Position numbers and translations under genes: made by a program. Source: Nilaparvata lugens (lineage: Eukaryota > Arthropoda > Insecta > Hemiptera > Delphacidae). Taken from it: 64,000 nucleotides of DNA. Each line of letters begins with the position of its first letter. Positions within the stretch are counted from its first letter, which is position 1. The DNA lies in contig NC_052506.1 in assembly GCF_014356525.2 (NCBI RefSeq), forward strand, positions 33,683,917 to 33,747,916. The letters are read 5' to 3'. Below, piece after piece: positions 21,571 through 33,800 of the stretch. A model generated the notes under the pieces. That model searched no databases. It was not told where the DNA came from and worked only from the letters and a program-made list of their open reading frames with translations.

Positions 21571-24500
21571 AGCTAATGCCAAGGGACATAGCGAATTCCT
21601 AGTGAATTATCAAGCAGTGAGTTTTTTTGGCTGCTTATCGAAATTAAGCAAAGACATAGAGCTGTGAGAGTAAACAGACGTTTGCTCGGCTTGAACTCTC
21701 ACTGGAGGCCTAATGTATTACATGGCTGCAATTGTCATTCAAATTAAAAGCTACTAACTTCTTTTCCCATTAATAAGCTTGTTTATTATGATTATTGAAA
21801 GCATTTTATGAAATTTTACAATTATTCAGGTAATAAAATTTTCAATTTCACTATATTTCTTAAAAGTTTTAAAAGTTGCAGACGTGTCATAATACACAGG
21901 GCTCCATTTTCAGCTGATCCTTATCTGTATTTCTATAATAATTGAGTTAGCCTACGGATGAGATAGGGAGAGGACGTAGCCCCCCCCCCCCCAAGAATAC
22001 AAAACATAATATCAAGATATTTTCATTTATTGGAAATCGTATATGCAATCAAATGATCTGACCATCAAGTTGATACAAAAATAGTCTGAGTAACCATAAA
22101 ATTATGTGGACTAGTTTGATCGGAACAATCTACAACAATAAAATCAGCAGCCTCTTCGGAGCATTATTATTTACTAAGAATACCCTACAATACATGACGC
22201 CACTTAACTACCGAAATAAACTCTTTTGTTTGATAACCTAACACAAAAATGAGACTAGAGTATTAAACAGTGTAAACTAGAATGTATACATGAATATATA
22301 ATAGATATATTATTTTTAATAAATTAATGTACCGTACATTCTAATTAGAAGTATGCAAATAGAAACATTAGTCATGGTAAAAAATAGTTTGAAACAATTC
22401 GGTATTAAATGATTAATAATAATAATAAGTCACAACCATTTTTTCTGATTGGCAAACAAGAAACATTGAGCGCACTACATGTGTGATTTCATAAATTTCT
22501 TTAAATTTTCAATTAAAATTGAATTCTATGAACAATAGATTCACTGACAATGTCTAAAAACTTACGAAATATACTACAGTATAATTTTGAACAATATAGT
22601 ATTCCATTATAATCACAAAAGAATGGTTGAAAAATGTTGATAAATTAATATTAAACCATGAATAGATTATTTTGAACTGATGGTATCAACAGTTAATGAG
22701 AAAAATATGCTTATTAAAATTGCTGAGCAGCAATTTTCTATTGCATAAATTGCTACTTAGTTTGGCACAGTTCACCAATATAAATTTGTGGCAGAAATTT
22801 GAGCTTCAATACATATTTGTTTTTAGTAATATGAGTATTCTCACCAAATTAGAACGTTCACCAACGAAGAAATAACAATAATTATACATCATTAGTTGAA
22901 ATATACAACAAGCTATTGTAATGCAAAATGAATCAAGGGAAATACTTATTTAATGTAATTGTGAGTTATTAAAACTATACTTACTTCTTATACTACAATG
23001 AATAATAAATTATTTTAATGGTATCGACAAAACTATTATTCTGATATTCAAACAGATACCAAGCTGTTAACAAAAAAAAGTTGAAATAAACTTGTTATTA
23101 TTCAAAAACATACTTAATTTTTACTATTTGAAATATATCTAGTAAAGTCTGATCAATAAACTCGATCTATCATTTTCAAAATATGTTAAAATCAAGTAGA
23201 AGATACGTTCATTATAAACGAAAGAATCTTAACATTCTTGTAAAAAACTGGATTTGGTATGACAAATATTAAAAAAATGCAGTACTATATTTTTTATTTA
23301 TTCATATTATGTATAAGATAATTAGAAAATGTGAAAAATGTTCTCATCAATCAATAAATGGTCTATATCAATCCAAATAAATACAATAATAATAGAGTAT
23401 GATATATTGTTATGCGTTAGGTGTTTTGTGCTCATTGAACTATTGTTTAATTTAATAAAAGTATTAAATTATATCTGTGATTAGAAAGACATTCAAGCAC
23501 CAAATCATAAACTACAAAAATATAAATAAACTTAAAATTAATAATAGGAGATTCTTGTAAGCAGCAACATTTCTATATGAATAAATTCATAAAAACACAA
23601 CCTGAATAAATACTGTGATAGGACTAGATCAGTATACAAACAACCAGTTGAATTATTGGAACATCTACCATAAAAACCTATCAATTACACATATTTTTTG
23701 TAAATGCTTTATGTGTGTGAAAGTTCCCTGAAACCATCTTGAAAATAAAAATTGTCAAGCTCTCAACACTATTATATTACTTTGATCAGTTCTTAAGAAA
23801 GTGTAAAAAATTATATTCCGATAGTTCGTGAATCTTATAATGAAATTAGGAAAGTTACCTTCTCATGTGAGATTATTCAAATCATTTTTTTAAACAACCA
23901 ATTTTTTACCTATATTTGATAATCTATTTATACTTGAATCGAATTTATAAAAAGATTATTCACAGATTACGACACCATCTATCTGGAATATGTATGAAAT
24001 TGAAAGTTGACATCTGACCTTCAAGAAAAAGTGGAATTTTTCGGTAACTTTCCATTTCAAAAACTTTGAAAGAGCGAAAATGTTGAGAATGTAATTTTAC
24101 GAAATAAAGCATATTTGAACTACATATGAGATGAGTGAAAGTAGTTTATTACTTTGATACCGGTTGGTATTTTTTCGTGATTCTTGGTCATTTATTTGTA
24201 ATAATTATTGTATCCAGAAATAAATTATATAAAATAATCTGTTGCTATTGTTTGTAAAATATTGTATTTCTGCATTGATTATTTTCAGTGTTACATGATT
24301 CTTAACTATTGAAAAAAAACAACTTTCTTTGACTTTAATTAGTATTGGTATATTCGAGCTAAGGACTCAGAGGTCAACTGATTTCAGACCGTAGTAACTG
24401 CAGTTTGAATGAATTTGAAAAAACTTGGCGGAAAATGTTAAAAAGATTATAAAACGTTTCACAAATTCTATATAAATTCAACTAAAAATAGATAACAGTT

Positions 24501-24860
24501 ACAAATGATGGAAACTTGAACAACCAATAGTTGAATACTGATATTTTCAGAATAATAAATAGATGTCCAGAAAGTAAATCACAAAATGAGTTACACAATA
24601 TTACAAAATGGCACGTTACAATACAATAAGTTTTAATCTACATTATTTACAACATTATAATATTATCACGAGCCATCCAGGAAGTGGACAAACATTGAAT
24701 TGAAAAACATTACAATTGTTTGTACAGATGATGTACATATACTAAGCCCATCTTTCAACCATAAATTTTTATTAAAATGAAAGTCAATGTCGAGCAGAAC
24801 TGTTTTATGGATTTTTCTATCACTAATTCCAACCGCCCGGAATTCTCTAATTTACTAAAT
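21571..24860. other. AT-rich intergenic DNA, nothing recognised
   Basis: No open frame above about 60 codons, no transposon protein motif and no inverted repeat was recognised in this 3.3-kb stretch. A run of 13 C at 21980-21992 is the only striking local feature. Confidence 0.6.
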
Positions 24861-24864
24861 TTAA

Positions 24865-25675
24865 AGTTGGATTCAAAACAAATCAAATCTACAGGTGCTT
24901 GAGGTTTTCTAGGAATCGAGGTTGACTCTGGATTGAGGTGGAATTATCATGTGGACGAGGACGTGAAGCGACTTAGTAGGGCGAAATTAATTTGCTATCT
25001 CAAGATTAACGACCAGTCTGAACAAGAAAGTAGTATTCTCGGATTATTATGGCTACTTTCGACCTCTACTGACATACGGCTTGATCTTGTGGGGCTCATC
25101 AACTGGAATAGTCAGAGTATTCAAGGCACAGTAGCGAGTGGTCAGGATGATGCTGGGGAAACCTCCCAGAACCCCTTGCAGGCATCAGTTACAAAGTGCA
25201 AGAATTCTGATCCCTCTCTGTCTATACTCGAGGCTGCACTACATGGACTCAAACATAGAGCTTCCTGGGCTAGACGATCGGATACACACGGGTACAACAC
25301 GAGGTCTAGGAATGCTCTAAGACTAGATGCACATTGAACGTCTTTTTTCAGCGTAGTCCTGATCAATGAGCAGGAAAATATTGAACTCTCTCCCACCTGT
25401 TTTATGAGATTGACACAAAAGTTTTGTTGAAGGACTGGTTGATCGAAAAATCCGTATACAGTATAATGGAACTTTTTGAATTGAGAAGTTTTTAAAATGA
25501 TGTGATTCTTGTCATCGAATTGAGTTATTTTTTGTCATTTTAATATCTCAACATTTTTAATACAATGTAATGTACCAATGTAAATATGACTATGTATTTG
25601 ACTTGTGTCAATATTGTATTATTGTACAATGCAATGCATGACATCAATAAAATTGAAATTGAAATACTCCATTAA
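24865..25675 (+). pseudogene. LINE 3'-terminal fragment
   Basis: The reading frame FLGIEVDSGLRWNYHVDEDV begins at about 24909 and runs into 24933-25337. It is the region just C-terminal of RT in LINEs, followed by broken stretches and ending DTHGYNTRSRNALRLDAH. A 3' UTR follows to about 25672, finishing ATCAATAAAATTGAAATTGA. Everything upstream, including the RT catalytic core, is absent. Confidence 0.82.
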
Positions 25676-25679
25676 TTTC

Positions 25680-26800
25680 CAGTTACTTTTCAAGCTCCTT
25701 GGGAGCTAGATTTATACAGAAATAAGTTTTGCAACTTCATCCAATCACAGTATGTTTCTACGAGTAATTGAACATTCAATTCAAAATTCAATTTGATAAG
25801 TCCCACTCCCTGGACAACACTACAGCCAACCGGTTGCAGGATCGACAACAAAACCCTGATAGTGATCTAATTTCATTACTTTATAGTTGTTTGATTGTAA
25901 TAAATTAGGATCCCTCCCAAAGCAAGATCAAACCATTATACTCTGACAATCCTAAAATATAAATTGCAGTTAATTTGTCTATGTTTCACGCGTAAATTTA
26001 TTTTTAAATAGCAATAATAAATTCTTTTAAAATTACTTTTATTAAGCATACATTTTTTGTTAAGCTTTTATTAATAATTACATTGTCACCGTACTTCTCA
26101 TTTTTATTTGAACGCTTTTATGTCAACTTTTGTAATCCAGAATTTGATCTGAAATTCATAACTATAAGTGACGTTTACGCAACAGGTGGTCAAAAAATGG
26201 ATAGGATGGTGAATCCAATACTGCGTAAAAAAATGAACACAGAATATATAACAGGGAGTTGATAACAGAGTATATTTTCACAGTTTGATCTGACGAAAAC
26301 GCTGGAGATAACAACAAAACTGATAAATTCAAACTAAAGTAGTATGAAAACAATTCTATGTAGTGCAGTGATAGAATGACCGATCAACATGCAATGCGCG
26401 CGGAAACTAAGTTATTAAGCACTTTGAAGTGTTCTATTCTACTTGCATGAAGCACACTGTCATACTCTGTGGGTAAAACATAACATCATAATGTTAATGG
26501 TATCATCATATGCCATAACATGATAATGATAATGGTAGCAATATAATTTTCTGTTTATAGTAAAGGTGGATATTGTGATAGATAATCATCTGAATAGATG
26601 AAAATACTTGAAACTGCCACAACCACTCATTTATTTAAAATAACGAGTGACTGGTTATGGTTGTCATATCATCATCAATCTTTTATATAATGTATTTTAC
26701 TGAAATCTTACATCAATTCACTAGTAATTGATAATGGTCTATCAACCCAAACGTAATATTATTGAGTTTCTTTTCCGTCTAGTTTTGGTTGTCACATCAT
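25680..26800. other. Intergenic DNA, nothing recognised
   Basis: AT-rich sequence between the LINE tail and the MITE at 26814. No coding, RNA or repeat feature that I can support. Confidence 0.5.
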
Positions 26801-26813
26801 AATCATGCTCTTA

Positions 26814-26960
26814 GGGCCGTTTGCACAGTCAAAGCTCAAACTGAATTTAATCAGCTGGTGGCTTAGACTAAAAATGAATCACATTATAACAACAGGACTT
26901 AATATGAATTTAATCCAGTTTGAAATTAAATTAAATTTAAGCTGTCACTGTGCAAACGCT
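26814..26960. mobile_element. Short MITE with GGGCCGTTTGCACAGT ends
   Basis: Left end TTA then GGGCCGTTTGCACAGT. The right end carries ACTGTGCAAACG inverted, with the last bases changed. Inner arms share AAATTTAA/TTGAATTTAAT-like sequence. The 147-bp size and the TTA on the left fit a PIF/Harbinger-type MITE. It lies 3' of the TMC stop codon. Confidence 0.72.
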
Positions 26961-27179
26961 ATTTGGAGTATGATTAGAGAGAATGATAATGGCGTATAGA
27001 TTGATATAGTTCTTGGTGCAATAAATTTTAGTGAGAATCACCGTTTATTAGAGCTAAGTAATAGTCTTGCAATCGTTAAAAGGGTTTGTGATTGTTATTA
27101 ATGAGTTAAAGGTTGAGACAATTCCAAGTGTTCCTATTGAGTGTGTAATACAATGAGAAAATGAAGTGTAGTTTGAGCA

Positions 27180-29099
27180 TTAACTGTTGGGCAAGTCGAC
27201 AGAGCGCGCGGCCGCCTTGTGACGCTCCTGCTGCTGCTTGATGAAGGCGCTGAGCCGATTCAGCAGAAACTGTTTGTCATGACCTTCGAGCACCAGCTGC
27301 TTCTTGAGCACAGCGACCATGTGCTTGTTGGCGGCGGCCACCGCGTAGTAGTAGTAGAGAGAGAGCACGAGCACGACGAAGAGGGGAACAGCGAAGGCGG
27401 CAGTGGTGCAGAAGTCGGCGGTCACCTTCACCCACGTGGGGAACGTGTGGAAGGTGGCCTCCATCACGGTCCACGCCGACCGCCGACCGCGGAACGGACC
27501 GCACGTCTTGGACGGCATCATCTCAGAGATGCTGAACGCCCAGGGGATGACGGCGACGGCCAGCGACACCAGCAGCACCGACATGAACATCGAGTTGGAG
27601 CGCGACGCCCGGTAGATGGTCGACGACGGCGTCGAGTTCACCAGGCACGCGAACTTCTTCACGTTGAACACTACGAAGAACACGAGCGTCGTGAACACGG
27701 GCAACAGCGGCGCGTAGAAACTGCCGAACCAGGACAGTGTCTGTGTGTACACAACGTCCAGTACATGTTTGGGCAGCTCAAACTCCTGTTTGCCAAGGAA
27801 CCTTGCCAGTCTGCAGTTTATGTGTTTGGCCATCAACATTCGCGGGAAATTGAGCACGAACGTGATAAGCACACTAGACACAGTGTCGAGGATAAGTAGC
27901 TTGTACATGTGTTGGCCGATGTAGACCTCCCAGCAGGGAGTGCTCTCGCAGGCCGACTCCTCGAAGCAGTCGGACGAGTGGATCTGGCACTTGAGCAGCG
28001 GGTAGAAGGAGGCGACGAGCACTCCCAGAGAAGACAGGCGCAGCAGCACCGTGCGCAACAGAGTCAAGCGCACCACGTAGATCGGGTTGTATTGCTCGAA
28101 CGAGACCAGGTAGTTGAAAATGGTCGGCACTACCAGATTCAAGCTCACTATGCACATTGACGGAGCGAACTCGAGCAGCAACGAGTAGTAGCGAGGCACT
28201 GGCTCGACTAGCAGCTCCGTCCTCTCCAACTCACTTCTCGAATAGCTGAACGCAAAGAATATCAGAATTCCGGCCAAGATGAGTGTCAATATAACGAGAC
28301 AGTTGACAATAACCCTGACCATCAAAATCTTGAACCTCTCCTCTCTGGAACGATTGCGCTTCTCATCGGCGCGCCTCTCCGCCTCCAACGAGCCTTTGAT
28401 CTCGTTGTACAACGCTTTGTGCTTAATCACTGACGACCGCTCGTTCTGGATGCAAAAGTCCCAACCGGCAAACACAATGTTGCAGTAGTGATAGAACTGG
28501 CCTTCGCCCTCGATCAGCCGCTCTTTGAAGCCACGCGCTGATCCTTTCAGAATCGACGCCAAACTGTACAAGAAGTAGCACAGCGCTACACCGATATATG
28601 CCAACGGCAGGTTGTAGTTGACTATGTCATTAAGTAGGATTTTGTCCGGATAAACGCCGTAGAAAACGTAGGTGGACTCCATCCAACCGGTGCCCTGTAC
28701 GAAATCGATGAACGTTTCGTTTTCGGTGCGGTTTCTGACCAGTTTGTAAGAGGTGCTACAGCAGAATAGTGACTGACCATCGGTGGTGTCGTTGTCAGAA
28801 AGGATCACGGTGCACGGTTCTGTGGTGTCGTGGTGCTGTGGTGGTAGCATGACAGTGGGCATAACGACAAACACCACAATCATGGCAGAGATGGTGAGGT
28901 TGAGCAGCATGAGCCACTTGACGAACAGGAAGAAGGCCACCACTCCCGTGCCGAAGTTGCCCTCGATCTTCTTCAGACTGTGCTTCCACAGCTCTAGCTT
29001 CGAGTAGGTCTCCTTCCACTGCATCTTCAACTGTTCCCACATTTTTCGCCGCTGCCACTTGAACTGCTTCAGACCTTGCAGGCGAAATGTGTCTGCACT
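27180..29099 (-). CDS. TMC: TMC coding exon 4 (all membrane helices)
   Basis: This 1,920-base exon opens SADTFRLQGLKQFKWQRRKM after acceptor TTGACAG and ends in TAA at 27182-27180. It holds all of the transmembrane helices in one block, including the TMC signature CWEVYIGQ. Extracellular N-glycosylation sequons (NRT, NET) lie in the first loop. It is strongly GC-rich compared with flanking DNA, which produces long spurious antisense frames. Confidence 0.96.
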   Translation of the reverse strand, partial: SADTFRLQGLKQFKWQRRKMWEQLKMQWKETYSKLELWKHSLKKIEGNFGTGVVAFFLFVKWLMLLNLTISAMIVVFVVMPTVMLPPQHHDTTEPCTVILSDNDTTDGQSLFCCSTSYKLVRNRTENETFIDFVQGTGWMESTYVFYGVYPDKILLNDIVNYNLPLAYIGVALCYFLYSLASILKGSARGFKERLIEGEGQFYHYCNIVFAGWDFCIQNERSSVIKHKALYNEIKGSLEAERRADEKRNRSREERFKILMVRVIVNCLVILTLILAGILIFFAFSYSRSELERTELLVEPVPRYYSLLLEFAPSMCIVSLNLVVPTIFNYLVSFEQYNPIYVVRLTLLRTVLLRLSSLGVLVASFYPLLKCQIHSSDCFEESACESTPCWEVYIGQHMYKLLILDTVSSVLITFVLNFPRMLMAKHINCRLARFLGKQEFELPKHVLDVVYTQTLSWFGSFYAPLLPVFTTLVFFVVFNVKKFACLVNSTPSSTIYRASRSNSMFMSVLLVSLAVAVIPWAFSISEMMPSKTCGPFRGRRSAWTVMEATFHTFPTWVKVTADFCTTAAFAVPLFVVLVLSLYYYYAVAAANKHMVAVLKKQLVLEGHDKQFLLNRLSAFIKQQQERHKAAARSVDLPNS

Positions 29100-30832
29100 C
29101 TGTCAATAAATATAAACTATGTATAGATTGATAGATAAATATCTAGTTGATATATTAGTGCCCGTTGAAATTATATACGCCATAAAAACGAATACAAATT
29201 CACACTAATAGCTGAGTATATAAATGACAGTTAAAAATAAGTTAATAAATGAATTGATTTACTCTACTGTGAGTCATGTGCTAAGCCAAATACAATAATA
29301 TATTCTAAAACTTTGTTGCCAAATCATTTATCGAGTTAGTGTTCAGTGATCAGTTTTTTGGTGGTCGGTAGGTTATCAGGGGCAAAAATGTTATGAACTT
29401 GTGAAGGGCATTATGGCTAATTTCATTAACACGCTCAAACCGAAGCAATGAAGCATTAATATATCTGTTCTCATATTTTGGAAATACTATGAGAGCACAT
29501 AAAATAGATCAATTACAATTTATTGATATATCATCTAATAATATTTTATTGTATAATGATGTTTGATTCAGTATTCAGTGATTGGAAAAACTTTTATCAA
29601 TTCTGATACAAACAACAATAATTTTATGACAAATGTGACAGTTGATGTGACAATTGTGATACTGCCAATCCAGGATTCTGGTCAGAGGCCAAGTGCAAGG
29701 AATTGTAATTTAAAATTTGTATATAAATGTTTCTACCATCTCAGAATAATTCATAAGAATGAGTACATATAAAAATTTTCAAAATTGACCGACTGTTTAA
29801 TACAATTATGTTAAAGCACAAGTTCAATGCTTCATTTACAGAGTGTTTCAGAAGTAGTGTCGAACATTTTAGGGTATTGTCCCTGGATGATAGGAGACTA
29901 TAAATGTCGTATTTAAGTGTCCAAAACTCAGCGGTTATCCTTATAGCTGCCATTTTGTTTTTTCACTAGGGAATTTTCATTTCAAGATCGAATTGTTGTA
30001 TCGATCTGAAATTTGGCATGAATATTTATGCTATACAAACTGCACTTTGAAAAATAAAATAAAAATTTTAGATGTAAATTTTCAAAAAGGCAACCATTTA
30101 AAATTTTTATGGCGAATTTCACGAAAACCGTTCACTTTACAGAAAATTTACAAGAGACAAAAATCTGGTGTGGCGCACTCACACAACTTTCCTTGCCGTT
30201 ATGAAAATTGATCACCTAACGCTAGTGTGCACGCGCATCTCAAGTGTACTTATAAACAAAGATCGGAGCCAGCTGGTGACAGGACAATAACGCTGGAGAC
30301 ATACGAGGTCTGCTATCTCTTCATAGTGAATCATTTAATAGAATCAACAGTTGCCAACAGTTTGCAATTGGATAATCACATTTTCTCGAATTTCGAGCTT
30401 ATTTTCAATTTTAGGTGAAAATGTTACTGAACATTAATTGTAGAGATTTTCATGCTCAATCTTTTCCACTCAATTTTTTTTTTGTTTAAATTGTATCTGA
30501 AGCCTGATAATTGAGAATCTAAAATCAAACTTTGCATAGATGGGGCGGAGCTCCTGAAATTTTTACAGATATGGGATTCGTGGCAGTTGATAGAGCTCAT
30601 TAATGACTATTTAAGGTATGAGTTTAATCAAAATCGTTGGAGCCGTTTTCGAGAAAATCGCAAAAAATCCTGTTTTTTACAACATTTTCTCCATTTTAGC
30701 CGCCATCTTGAATTGCATTTGATCAAAATTGTTCGTGTCGGATCCTTATATTGTAAGGACCTTAAGTTCCAAATTTCAAGTTATTTCGTTAATTGGGAGA
30801 TGAGATATCGTGTACACAGACGCACATTCACT

Positions 30833-30870
<38 letters not shown>

Positions 30871-33800
30871 GACCAATACCCAAAAACCACTTTTTTGGAC
30901 TCAGGGGACCTTGAAACGTATAGAAATTTAGAAATTGGGGTACCTTAATTTTTTTCGGAAAGCAATACTTTCCTTACCTATGGTAATAGGGCAAGGAAAG
31001 TAAAAATCAAGGTCCCCTGAGTCCAAAAAAGTGGTTTTGGGTATTGGTCTGTATGTGTGTGTGATTATCCAATTGCAAACTGTTGGCAACTGTTGATTCT
31101 ATCAAATGATTCACTATGAAGAGATAGCAGACCTCGTATGTCTCCAGCGTTATTGTCCTGTCACCAGCTGGCTAAGATCTTTGTTTGTAAGTAGACTTGA
31201 GATGCGCGGGAACACTAGCGTCAGGTGATAAATCTTCATAACGGCAAGGAAACTTGTGTGAATGCGCCGCACCAGATTTTTTAATTTTAATTTTTTTCGG
31301 AAAGCCTTACCTATGGTAATAGGGCAAGGAAAGTAAAAAAGTTAGCAAATTATATCAAGATTTCAAAGATACCTTATTTAATTCGTACTGCATGCATGAC
31401 CTTGAACAAACAAGATAATCTGGAACATGTAAAATCAGGTGGATGACCATATGGAGCCATACCAAGTTTCAAAGCTTCATCCTAAATACAATTGGAATGG
31501 AAAATTTAATATTGATGTTTAAATGGTGAGAAGTGATCATGCATGCAGTACGAAAATAATTAATTTCTCTGTTATTCTTCGACCAATCTTAATAAATAAG
31601 GTATCCTTGAAATCTTGATACGATTTTCTAACTTTTTTGTCTCTAGTAAATTTTCTGTAAAGTGAACGGTTTTCGTGAAATTCGCCATAAAAAAATAAAA
31701 TGGCCGTCATTTTGAAAATTTACATCGAAAATGTTTTATTTTATTTTTCAAAGTTGAGTCTTTTCAGCATAAATATTCATGCCAAATTTCAGATCAATAC
31801 AACAATTCGATCTTGAAATGAAAATTCCCTAGTGAAAAAACAAAATGGCAGCTATAAGGATAACCGCTGAGTTTTGGACACTTAAATACGACATTTGTAG
31901 TCTCCTATCATCCAGGAACAATACACTAAAATGTTCGACACTACTTCTGAAACACTCTGTATATACTAAATAGTATTTATACTAATAGTGTTACTGACTA
32001 GTATTACTCGCCTGTAATTGTGCTTTCATTTCTTTCTTTTGTGCCATGCTTATGGGCATCGATTTGATAAGCATTATTTCTTCCCACATTCTTTCTTCAT
32101 TGGATAAATTTTCTGAAACAAAGAAAATAGAGGGATAAATAAGAGAATAACACAACAGTAAAGTGGATTGTAAATCATACAATTATCATAATAATTTTGT
32201 AAATATACATCTTTCACAATCAACTTTAGATAATAAACAAATATTTCAAGATATATGAAGATAAAAAGATAGCAATTGGTAATGGATGATGTAGTGAGAT
32301 TCACATAAAACTGTTAGAATTTTTTTTGTATGGGAAGTATTGATGTTCTATACAAGGAATAAGCTATAGATAGCAAAGCGAGAACCCTTGTATTCTTCAA
32401 GGTTTCGGCTATAGCTTCTAAAGTCTAGTCACAGCAGGTTGGCCAAGAAATGATACAGTCGACTTACTTGAAACCCTACATCTACATATTTATGATCGGT
32501 GAACGGATGGCGTAGTTCAGTCACAAATGGTAGCGGCATCAAGGGAATGGAGTAGCGCGTATGCGCTCTAATGTCTCCAATAATCATTGCAATATGTAGC
32601 TCAAAAATACTTCAATCAAATACCATACGAAATTAAATCATATGAAAATATTAAATCTTTTTCAAAACTTTTAAGAGCTTGGCTAATGTCTTTCCAAGAA
32701 TTGTTTTTTCTTGAAACAACACTGACATAAGTAGCCTTTGAATAATTAAGAAACTAGACCTATTAATAATAACAAATTTAACATTATATACATTTTTTTC
32801 AAAACTTAGAATCGTGAATACATTCATATAAAATAATAGTAATAGCCTACATTTTTTTGAATATTCAAGAACAATTATACTGGTTGTATATTTTTGTTCT
32901 CTTTCAATTGGTTTGCAGACGTCACTGAGTGCGAGAGTTTTTTTTTAATATTACAGGACTCAAAGATCATTTTATTTTATTTTGTATAATCAAGTTATAA
33001 CCATGCCGTAATTTGTTAAGTACTGATGGATTATGTTATTTTTCTGCAAGTTGACCACGAATGCTGGATAGTGTGGTCGACTTATTTCCTATTTTTTAAA
33101 TTGTAATTTCCTTTTGTAAAAAGGAATAAAATTTCATTATTTCATTAAATAACAAGTTGGTGAGTAAACTAGCAAAAACAGATGCAGGCTTTTACTTCAA
33201 CCTCAGTGTAGCCAATACTAAGTTCCACTTTGTTATGTAAAGAGCAATTTCAATTAATACTCTGGAACTTTTATTATTTCCATAACAGAAATGTTTATAG
33301 TTAAGGAACGAAAATTTCACAAGGAAAAAATCTTACACTATGTGGAACAAACACGAAGTTGAACGAAATTAAAGTAACTATTTAGTAAAATGTTGTGAAA
33401 TTGTTAAAATCTTTGTTCTTTGGGAATTATTAACACCTCCTATGCTCCGATGCACGTATAACCGAATGAATGTAATCACCGTAGAATGAAGTCATCTACG
33501 GAAGTTATGCCAGGAGAACCAATGAAGAAGTCTGACAATGAATCGAAACCATTTCACAACGGTCAAGTTAAAAAGGCACCCTCAATCAGATGTATTTGAA
33601 TCTGTATAATTCAAACGGATGGTGTCAGTGTTTTATTTTGTTGGAGAGGCAAAGTTTGAGATTTCTCCTTACTCAGTTCACTGCCCACTTCTCGTGATTC
33701 GCCATATTTGAACAACCTATCGTCATAGGTCAGAGAACTATAGGGGATTCTAAATTTTATTTTGTCCAAGAGCGTGAATCCAATTCTAAGTAACAATGGT

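Larger units (their letters stand above)
29839..31959. mobile_element. Non-autonomous long-TIR mariner-type element with a nested repeat
   Basis: Both ends read CAGAGTGTTTCAGAAGTAGT inward, with TA on each side (29837-29838 and 31960-31961). The arms match the terminal repeats of the intact element at 36805-39170 over more than 300 bp. The middle keeps only a short piece like that element's 5' leader (TTTCAAAGCTTCAT region at about 31470), in the opposite orientation, and no transposase. The left arm is split by a repeat at about 30164-31335. It lies in TMC intron 3. Confidence 0.88.

Noticed and set aside
27219..27899. 226-residue plus-strand frame
   Set aside because: It is antisense to the TMC last exon and open only because of that exon's high GC content; rich in E, H, R and G with no domain.
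30164..31335. Helitron
   Set aside because: A hairpin lies near one end, but there is no CTRR terminus, and no Rep/helicase sequence is present.
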